NCBI GenBank assembly: GCA_032164245.1
Contig: JAVMKO010000001.1
Coordinates: 79,915,892-79,979,891, forward strand
DNA: 64,000 nucleotides
Direction: 5' to 3'
Source: Sternotherus odoratus
Taxonomy: Eukaryota > Chordata > Testudines > Kinosternidae
Below are positions 56,820-64,000 of the stretch, piece after piece (the first letter of the stretch is position 1; each line of letters opens with the position of its first letter). The notes beneath the pieces are model-generated. The model had not been told where the DNA came from. It ran no database searches and saw nothing but the letters and a program-made list of their open reading frames with translations. A program made the translations under genes and the position numbers.

Positions 56820-57316
56820 ATGCTACGCCGACTGCAGACTCTGCTCCAGAGGAAGTTTAAAATTTTGCTCTTCTTTCTCCTCCTCTTGGCTCTCCTGATG
56901 CACCTGGCATTGGACTTGGCTCTCTCAGCTGCTCCCAGCTCCTGCAGCTGTAGCCCAAAAGCAACGAACCCCTTGGGCCTCCCGCCACCCGGCCCGTTAG
57001 TTTCAGTCCCAAAAAAGTTGAGCCTGCGGATCCTTCAGGATTTCAGTGGCAGCAACGGCTCCTTGGAGAAAGGCTCCCGCTCGCCGGAAGGGAAGCCGCC
57101 AACAGGCGGTGGAAGCAAGACGGTTCTCAGAGATGGTGACTTCAAGCACCAGTGGGCAGGCGTGAAGTCGGCATGGACAGGGCGGTCGAAGATGGCAGCA
57201 CTCTTTGATCATCCCCTCTATAAGAGCCCAATCCCGGAACTGGGGAAGAAAGACAAGCTCTTCAGTGTCAACCCCAAAGAGAAGTTCACGCTGAAAAGCA
57301 GTGGGAGTGATGAATG
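56820..57316 (+). CDS. FAM20CL: FAM20C-like coding exon 1 (signal anchor, stem)
   Basis: The ATG at 56820 (context GAGAGGATGC, A at -3) is the first in this frame after an upstream stop, and it precedes a typical type II signal anchor. That anchor follows MLRRLQTLLQRKFK at residues 15-37, with many Leu. A Ser/Pro/Gly-rich stem follows, then the start of the conserved region (LFDHPLYKSPIPEL, then LFSVNPKEKFTLKSSGSDEW). The equivalent FAM20C segment is also followed by an intron. The donor is GAATG|GTGAGA, phase 2. Confidence 0.85.
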
Positions 57317-58007
57317 GTGAGAGACCACCTGACCCAGTGTATTCTCTAGACACACAGTACCCAGACCAGCCTAGGGTCCTTTTAGCTTGGTATCGTGTCC
57401 AGGGCTGGCCCTAATTGTATTTGGACCCTGGGTAAATAATTATTTTGGTGTCCCAACTCATTCCTCCCCCCTCGGTTGAGAAGAGCCAGGCCCAATCCCA
57501 GAATGCGGGACGCAATGCCGGCTGGACAGCCAGCCTTGCAGGGCTTGTGTTCTAGCGCAGGGCTGTGACATCCTAAGCTGCTACTTATGTATAGATAAAG
57601 CCAACCATGGGCCTTCCTCCATTAGTGGCCACTGTCAGATCCTTTGCAGGAAGGCACAACATCCCCATCATGCACCTAACTGTGCAATACCATATTTTGG
57701 TGGGGGTGGAGATGTTTTGAATTCAGTGGGGTGATCAGCTTTTGCCCGGGAGCATGGTTCAGTGTAACTTTATCCTAGTCAGAGTCACTGTTATTCCGCA
57801 TCTCATAAAGGGCCTCCTTTTGAACTGTACTCAGCTATACACTCCACAGGTACGTTACTGGCTGTGGCCTGTGTTTAGAAGTGACTAGTGATTTTGCGAG
57901 CCCCACTGGAGGCTCTTCAGAGTGCGGGGGCACAGCACTTTCTGACAATCAGGCCCCTTTAAAGTGTCTCAAACTGGGCTGTCAAAATCAGATGATATGC
58001 GTGAGTA

Positions 58008-58305
58008 CAGTAGACTCTCAATTATCCAGGATGATAGGGAAAAAATTAATCCTGGTTAATAAATTCCTGGATAATCACCAGCCATAGGAAATATGGGGGG
58101 GGGGGGGTTTAGTTCACCAGCCATCCTGCACCGGAGGGAGGGAGTGTTGGTTCACTGGCTGCCCTGCACCCTCATGGGGGTTTTTTGTGTGCGCTTGGGG
58201 CGGCAACAAAGCCAGAGCTGGTCCTGCGAGTTACGCATTTTTTTTAAACATCCTGGTTAATCCACATCCTGGTTAACCCAATTCTGGATAATTGAGAGTC
58301 TACTG
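58008..58305. mobile_element. Tigger/pogo-like MITE, copy 3
   Basis: Ends CAGTAGACTCTCAATTATCC and GGATAATTGAGAGTCTACTG are flanked by TA on both sides. It is close to copy 1 (4033-4329), including a G run in the same place. Confidence 0.88.
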
Positions 58306-59073
58306 TATTTCCTTTAGTCCATTTTAAATGTACTTCTTTGTAATGGGAGGGCCCCCTTGTGTTCGACTCCTGAAAGGAAGACAAATGGGAGCTTTTGGGC
58401 TGGCCACTTCTATACAATTCACAGTCTATCATGTCCCTTTATTTTATCTCCTCATCTCCTTTCCAAATTCAATCGTCTTTAATCTTGCAGTGCACAGGAA
58501 GTCCTCTTCCCCGTCTCCATAGTGCTCAACATTTGCATTCCTATTCTCTGGACTGACCCCCTTGGAAAGGAGAGGGCCAACAGTTAAGTTACCTACAATC
58601 TCAGGGTGACTTCCTGCCTTGCATTTCACGAGATGCTCTCTGATCTGCACAGGACTTGGTGGGGCAACGATCACATGGTTGGCATGTGGTTATTTGCATC
58701 CCCTCATGCCCGTGTCACCACTAGTCAAGATGAAGAAATAAAAGCCAGTTGGTAATGAATATTGTAAATACGTAGTAGCTACTTTAAAGGAACCACATTG
58801 TAGTTATTAAAAATAAAAGTTAGAAAGAATGGAAATTCATAGCTGTATTCCACAAACAACCTTAACCCTATCTATCTCCGAGGATTAGTCTGTCATACGT
58901 CTACAATTCAACCTAGAAGATGGGTGGGTATGTGGTGTTTAAGGTAGAACTATTAGATGATGTAGTTTCAGTCCAGGGGAGGGCGTAGACTGTCTCTTTG
59001 TTCTGTTTGTACAGTACCTGGCACAATGGGGCCCTATTCTCACGTGTCCTCAAAGGTATTTAGGCTTCTAAGT

Positions 59074-59192
59074 TAGGGTGACCAGATGTCCCCATTTTAT
59101 AGGGCACCTGGTTTTTGAGTCTTTCTTATATAGGCTCCTATTACCCCCCACCCTCTGTCCCAATTTTTCACACTTGCAGTCTGGTCACTCTA
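59074..59192. mobile_element. GGTGACCAG MITE, copy 3
   Basis: Ends TAGGGTGACCAGATGTCCCC and GCAGTCTGGTCACTCTA, with the interior ATATAGGCTCCTATTACCCC shared with copy 1. Confidence 0.75.
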
Positions 59193-60401
59193 TTTTAAGT
59201 ACATTTAAGGATCCAGGCCTAGGTGCTACTGTAATATAACATAATAATGCAAATGAGTAGAAACTACATTGTATGATATCTTAATAGAAATAACATGAAC
59301 TCCTCTCAGGTAAATCAGAGGCACATAACAAGCTAATCAAAGGGAAATCATGGGTCAGGATAAAGGGTCGGTGTTAAGGTTATTTCTGGAAAATAATTAT
59401 GAATCTCCTTTGTTCTAATATTTTAAACTATATAAATACAGGTGTCTCCTTTAAAGTAATTGGTATCATACAACTAACTGTACACACTGGTGGTAATCCT
59501 TATGCTGGGGGGAATTCAGTTAGATTTGGATTCCAAGTAAATATACAAGCAAAGAAGGTTTAAATCTATTGCCTTTAAAGTGGTACTGTGGAATCTGTCT
59601 CGGATCATCAAATAACACATCCTCCCTCTTCTGTGCCCAGCAAGCACTGTGGGCCAAAGGTTTGGTCTGCCCTAAAATACTTGTCATGTGGTAAGACCAG
59701 ATACAAGGAGACACTTTGGAGAGGCCCAGTCCAGGAAGAGTCAGGGATGCTATAGGTCAGGACTGAGATGGGAGCCTAGGCCCGGAATAGCAGGGAGTGC
59801 TCTCCCACCCTCCCTTTGTATTGCCATTCCTCCTCGCTCCTTTCCATCGGCCGTGCGTGACTCTTCCATTTGGGGAGGCTGGATCTGAGCGCTCCCTAGA
59901 ACTGTTGGGGGACCGCTGGTGGCCAGACTGTAGTCCTGCTTCCGCTTGGCCTCCTCCCCCTGAGGCCCCACCCACTGGACGCTAACTTCTCTCTGTCCCC
60001 CTCCTGCCTTAGGGGCAAGCGACCGATGGGGAGGGGGCGGAGAGGAGTGAGCGGCTGGCGGGGAGGGACCTTGGGGCGGAGTGTAGGCGGGGCCTTGGTC
60101 CAGATGCTGGTGGCATCCCCACTTCTCAGGAGCTTCTACCAGTAGCAGTCCAAAGGGAGGTGCACCACATCCAACATTGCTTGCCCCATATGGAAGGCTT
60201 ATCCTTCCCAAGCCTCTTATACCCGCTACCCATGCTCCTCTCCACCCAGCCCCCTCCCAGCTTCTTGTTTGCTGATAGATGGGTGAGGAGGGGCTGATCT
60301 TGTCTTGGTGTGGCCATAAGGGAGCACTTTGGAGATGGAGAGTGCATTGAGCATGTCCTAAACCCTGTTGTTGTTATGCGGGGGTGGCTGTTGGACTGCA
60401 G

Positions 60402-60577
60402 GATCAGCAGCAGTAAAGCAGAGATGGTCCTTCCGACCGGGAAGACCCCATATGATACCTACCCCACGTGGCTCAGGTTCCACATTGGCATCAATCGCTA
60501 TGAGCTGTACTCCCGGCAGGACCCCATCACTCCTACCCTGCTGGAGGAACTGGCTACACAGAAAATCATCGGTTCAG
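60402..60577 (+). CDS. FAM20CL: FAM20C-like coding exon 2
   Basis: After TG|G completes Trp, it reads [20 protein letters not shown], then [20 protein letters not shown] and [26 protein letters not shown] is diagnostic of FAM20C. The acceptor GGACTGCAG has a weak pyrimidine tract. It was chosen over nearby AGs because it keeps the frame. The donor is TCAG|GTACCA, phase 1. Confidence 0.85.
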
Positions 60578-60696
60578 GTACCAGCCTCTCCCCCATGTGC
60601 CCTCGGTGTCTGCATTGCTTTTTGTCCCTCTCTCTCTGTGTCTGTCTGTCCCACTCCTCATTCTCTTGGCCCTGGATCTTGTCTGTATCATTTCAG

Positions 60697-60775
60697 TCCA
60701 GAAACCTGGAGGGACCCAGCTGAAGTTGATCATGACATTCCCCAATTACGGAGAGGCACTCTTCAAACCCATGAA
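60697..60775 (+). CDS. FAM20CL: FAM20C-like coding exon 3 (kinase N-lobe)
   Basis: It encodes [20 protein letters not shown] followed by ALFKPMK, the glycine-rich and Lys-containing N-lobe strands of the FAM20 kinase fold. The Lys of LFKPMK lies in the nucleotide-binding part, and its presence argues against an obviously dead kinase. The acceptor is CATTTCAG|TCC and the donor AA|GTGAGTAAG, phase 2. Confidence 0.92.
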
Positions 60776-61344
60776 GTGAGTAAGGCCGGCAGCAGGAGAG
60801 GGGCCAGGGCCCCGTCACTTCCAGAGATGGGCCTGGACCAACATCCTGGATCCAAACACCCCTGGCTTGGGCTCATCGTAAATCATTTCATTCCCTGGGG
60901 AGAAAATCCAGCTATGAGACTGAGGGAGGTGGGGACGCTAGACTTATTCCATGAGCTCCTTACCAGAGCCCCTCTAAGGGAAGCTGGTGGGGACATGAGG
61001 TGACTGACACCTCCTTCCGAACAAATGAGACACCCTGTTCAGCTGTTTGTTTCTGATGGGGTGGTGCGACCTCTAGTGGTAGAGGGGAGCAAATCCTCAG
61101 CATGGATCATTCTGTATCTTGTTTACACAAATTTCAGGATTTATGAGAGGAGGGGCGGGCAGGGAGAACGGTTGTGCCACAGGGTCCTGAGCAGGGTGCC
61201 CCCCAAAACATCTGTAATGTCCGTATAAATAAAGAAATGGGAGAGGTGGGGTCCCAGCCAACACGATGTCCTGGGGCTGCTAATTTCCCTCTACAGGCCT
61301 GACAGCATGTATATGTAAAGAATAGCAGGAGGAATGTCAGGATG

Positions 61345-62175
61345 GGGAACTCTGTCCTGGGAAGAAATGATGAAAAAGAGTTGGGGGTTGTGGTGGATAA
61401 ACAGCTGAACATGAGCTCCCATGTGTCGCTGTGGCCCAAAGGCCTAATGCAAACCTGTGATGTATAAAGAGGGGAGTCTCGAGTAGAAGTAGAGAAGTTA
61501 TTTTAGCTGTGTATTTGGGATTGGTGCAAGCCCTGCTGGGGTACTGTGTCCCGTTCTGGTGCCCGCGGTTCAAGAAGGAGGTTGATAAATTAGAGAGGGT
61601 TCTGAGAAAAGCCATGAGAATGATCAAAAGCATAGGAAACCCGCCTTACACAATGATAGACTCAAAGAGCTCAGTCTGTTGAGCTTTAAAAAGAGACAGT
61701 TAAAGTGACTTGTTTATGGGCTATAAGTATCTTCAGCCTAGCTGAGAAAGGTGTAACATGGCTGGAAGTGGAAGCCAGACAAATTCAGACTGGAAATAGG
61801 GTGTACACTTTTAATGGTGAGAGTAATCAATCAGAGAGACAATTCACCAAAGGTTGTGGTGGATTTTCCATCACCGGCAATTTCAAAATCAAGATTGGCT
61901 GTTTTTTTAAGATCTGCTTGAGGAATGATCTGGGGGGAGTTCTGTAGCCTGGGTTATACAGGAGGTCAGGTTAGATCAGTGGTTCTCACCTATTTACCAT
62001 TGTGGGCCACATAGGCAGCTTTCTATGTAGAATGTGGGCTGCAGCTGTGCGCTGAATGGCCCTGAGGGCGTCACATGGGCTGCAGCTGTGTGCTGATTGG
62101 AAGCAACCCCAGGGGATGAGAACCACTGAGCTAGATGATCATAATGGTCCCTTCTGGCCTCGGAATCTATGAAAC
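61345..62175 (+). mobile_element. CR1-type LINE 3' segment, interrupted
   Basis: Text from GGGAACTCTGTCCTGGGAAG through GGTACTGTGTCCCGTTCTGG and GGTTGATAAATTAGAGAGGG corresponds to the C-terminal RT and 3' region of CR1. It continues to TATACAGGAGGTCAGGTTAG. After the MITE at 61977-62128 it resumes CTAGATGATCATAATGGTCC and ends near GAATCTATGAAA. No long open frame remains. Confidence 0.78.
61977..62128. mobile_element. Small hAT-like MITE nested in CR1
   Basis: Inverted ends CAGTGGTTCTCACC and GATGAGAACCACTG flank 152 bp. The adjacent bases GGTTAGAT and AGCTAGAT agree at 6 of 8 positions, suggesting an aged 8-bp target duplication. GGGCCACATAGGC and ACATGGGCTGCAGCTGTG occur inside. Confidence 0.75.
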
Positions 62176-62402
62176 ATCTAGCAAATGATGGGGTGACACT
62201 GGGGCCATTAATGAATGGGAATGGGAGGTGGTTTCCACAGCTCTGGCGCTCACCGTGAGTTTGGAGAGGGAAGTGACATAAAACATGCACCTAGATCAGA
62301 AAGTGAATGAGTCTGTTTCCCCCCCAGTGATGAGCAGACTTGGACTTTAACCTCCTCTGTCCCATCCTCACCCCCACCCCCACCCCTTCTCTTTCATTTC
62401 AG

Positions 62403-62495
62403 GCAGACCCGGGACCAAGAGACCTCAGCGGATTTCTTTTACTTCTCGGACTTTGAACGACACAATGCAGAAATAGCAGCCTTTCATCTGGACCG
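62403..62495 (+). CDS. FAM20CL: FAM20C-like coding exon 4
   Basis: It completes the Lys codon and reads [20 protein letters not shown] followed by [10 protein letters not shown] and part of Arg. In FAM20C this is the alpha-C-like segment that supplies the conserved Glu ([12 protein letters not shown]). The donor is GACCG|GTGAGC, phase 2. The next expected exon (family motif ILDFRRVPP) is not found before 64000. Confidence 0.93.
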
Positions 62496-64000
62496 GTGAG
62501 CCGCTCAAAGCCCTTCCAGCTCCCAGCTCTGTTCTTCAGGAGACAGAGAGTTCAGCTATTCAAGGGGGCTGGCAGCAGCCCTGAGATCTTAGCCACAGGA
62601 TCTGCCACCTGCAGGAGGCCCCCTTTCTCCATCTGGTGGGGAAAGAGGGGAATCCTAATTCAGACTGTTAGCACCTTGGGGAAATGATTGTTCTGTCACC
62701 AAAACATCATGGACATCTACGATGCTGTGGAGATTCAGCTCCATGTTCATTCATTCATTCATTCATTCATTCATTCATTCATTCATTCATTATGTTGCTT
62801 ATTCAATGGGCCCAAACCTGGCCCTGGAAAAGATATGCCTTTGGCAATGCACCTCAGTCTTGACCTGCAGCATTTCCTACTCTAGCAGTTCTGGGACCCC
62901 CTGATACAAGCAGCTATAGGTACCTTTCAGTCCTGACATTAGAGCACAATCCAGCTCTGTCCATGTACTCTTATCCGGATCATAGGATCCCCACTGGCCT
63001 GCCCCTGGCCAGTTCTGGCACTTCCAATACAGAACCCCCGGCACTTCCAATACAGGACTCTCCTAAACACAAATTGTCCTGCCAGATTGTAAAGTAATTT
63101 TTTGATCTAAACCAATGTCCACTCAGGGACAGACCCGACTGAAACTTACCATCACTGCACGTCAGGTGCAGGACACAGTCCCAATGCGACCCATTCTTTA
63201 TTTCCCCAGTGACAAAGCCAGGGAGTTTCTGGTGGATTCCCAGCCTTCATTAGACTTGCAGGGGTTCTCAGGACAAATTATTTGGTGGCCTGAGAGTGCA
63301 GCCACCAACTCTTGCTGGTGGCCGCTCTCACACTCTTCTCTAAAATGCTTAATTAGCTTTAGGAAAAACAAATAAATATGCACATGCACACGTTCAAATC
63401 ATTGTAATGTACTTACTGCTAGCTAGGAAGTCTGCTGTGAAAAGTGACGATAAAAAACATCCCAATATCACTTGTCACAGTAGACTCACTGAGCCCCGGC
63501 AAGCCTAGGGACAAATGAAGTGCTGGACAGAGATCGGGGGAGGCAGCGGGGGCCAGGGGCGATGGGGGTGGGTGAATGGATGGCCGGGGGAGGAAGCAGG
63601 TGGGCCAGAGCCTGAAGCCCCATAACTGGGGGATGGAGCGCAAAGCCATGTGCCCGGAACCTGGGGCCCCGCTACTGCACAGCCAGAGCCTGGGGCTGGA
63701 GACCAAAACTGTGTGGCCAGAGCCTGAGCCCCATTGCCCATGGGAAGGTGGGGGACTCACTGGCTGCCTGCTCCTTCAGTGTTTTGTCCCAGGTGTCTCC
63801 AGAGGGGGGCGTGGGCCCAACCCCTTCTGGCAGCCCTCACAACCAATACCAAGGCAGTGCGTCCGGGAGCACCAGGGAGGGAGAGGGGCTGCTGCTTCCC
63901 CTCACCCCCCCCCCCCCAATCACAGTCCAGGAGGCTGTGGCCACAAGAAAAGCCCCTGGTGGCCCCATGTGGCTGCGGTGGCTGCATTACACTGCATTAG
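62496..64000 (+). other. FAM20CL: FAM20C-like intron 4, running past the window end
   Basis: No exon with the next FAM20C motif is seen. It contains a tetranucleotide run of CATT at about 62745-62791 (TTCATTCATTCATT...) and a C run near 63906-63918. Nothing else is recognised. Confidence 0.7.

Larger units (their letters stand above)
57317..60401 (+). other. FAM20CL: FAM20C-like intron 1
   Basis: GT-AG intron of 3085 bp. It holds a Tigger-like MITE (58008-58305) and a GGTGACCAG MITE (59074-59192). A GC-rich stretch (59.94-60.1 kb) contains GGGGGCGGAGAGG. The rest is unremarkable. Confidence 0.75.
60776..62402 (+). other. FAM20CL: FAM20C-like intron 3
   Basis: GT-AG intron of 1627 bp containing a CR1 3' segment with a small hAT-like MITE inside it. 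A pyrimidine-rich acceptor TTCTCTTTCATTTCAG follows. Confidence 0.85.
56820..62495 (+). other. FAM20CL: FAM20C-like secretory kinase gene, 5' part (truncated by window end)
   Basis: Four exons (497+176+79+93 nt) join in frame to give 281 codons. From about residue 150 onward the sequence closely follows FAM20[14 protein letters not shown], then [20 protein letters not shown] and [23 protein letters not shown]20C is a Golgi kinase that phosphorylates secreted proteins on S-x-E/pS sites (family knowledge). The N-terminus is short, with a signal anchor. The kinase metal-binding and catalytic Asp residues lie in later exons outside the window, so activity cannot be judged. The symbol follows the fish fam20cl usage and is tentative; a FAM20C copy relocated here is the alternative. 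Confidence 0.85.

Noticed and set aside
60310..60401. Extension of FAM20C-like exon 2 upstream (GDGECIEHVLNPVVV)
   Set aside because: It lacks similarity to FAM20C at this position and would need a different acceptor; phase from exon 1 fits the start at 60402.
63115..63375. Possible further FAM20C-like exon
   Set aside because: The frame has no FAM20C motif and lacks convincing splice sites.

Overview
The window is vertebrate nuclear DNA, most likely from a turtle or another non-avian sauropsid. The coding exons match three vertebrate protein families closely. The rest is dense in decayed CR1 LINEs, a MIR-type SINE, hAT, Tigger-like and Harbinger elements, and a Penelope-like retroelement family. 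The species call is an inference from the repeat mixture. No prokaryotic features, CRISPR arrays or intact tRNA/rRNA genes are visible.

Three genes lie on the + strand in the same orientation. (1) NPTXR, the neuronal pentraxin receptor, runs from a GC-rich promoter and exon 1 (about 7.1-8.2 kb), across an 18.9 kb intron, to exons 2-5 (27.1-30.06 kb). A 3'UTR of about 5 kb probably ends near the AATAAA at 35.13 kb. Its start codon appears to be CUG at 7564, and intron 1 appears to use a GC donor. (2) DNAL4, an LC8-type dynein light chain, has a promoter and noncoding first exon near 43.9-44.09 kb and coding exons at 47.34, 48.96 and 49.63 kb. A poly(A) signal lies at 50.86 kb. (3) A FAM20C-like secretory-pathway kinase gene starts at 56.82 kb. 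Four coding exons are inside the window, and the catalytic C-terminal half lies beyond its right edge. NPTXR-DNAL4 adjacency is the arrangement I recall from human chromosome 22q13. The FAM20C-like gene downstream of DNAL4 has, to my knowledge, no mammalian counterpart there.

Region by region: 1-7.1 kb is repeat-rich intergenic DNA with a complete hAT-type element. 8.2-27.1 kb is NPTXR intron 1, with nested hAT and Penelope-like insertions, CR1 3' ends, a MIR, a long CT microsatellite and a 117-bp duplication. 30-35 kb is the NPTXR 3'UTR. 35.4-43.3 kb holds a Tigger-like MITE, a long broken CR1 with reverse-transcriptase remnants, and a Harbinger MYB-like ORF remnant. 44-47 kb is DNAL4 intron 1, with a 662-bp Penelope-like foldback and a hAT element. 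51-56 kb is intergenic with another hAT and another Penelope-like hairpin. 57.3-64 kb holds FAM20C-like introns with Tigger-like, CR1 and hAT insertions.

The most notable system is the Penelope-like family. Copies at 12.0, 44.7, 49.4 and 55.6 kb share a terminal arm, usually arranged as an inverted repeat. The 44.7 kb copy keeps a GIY-YIG-nuclease-like coding remnant. Every copy carries a motif resembling a minimal hammerhead ribozyme.
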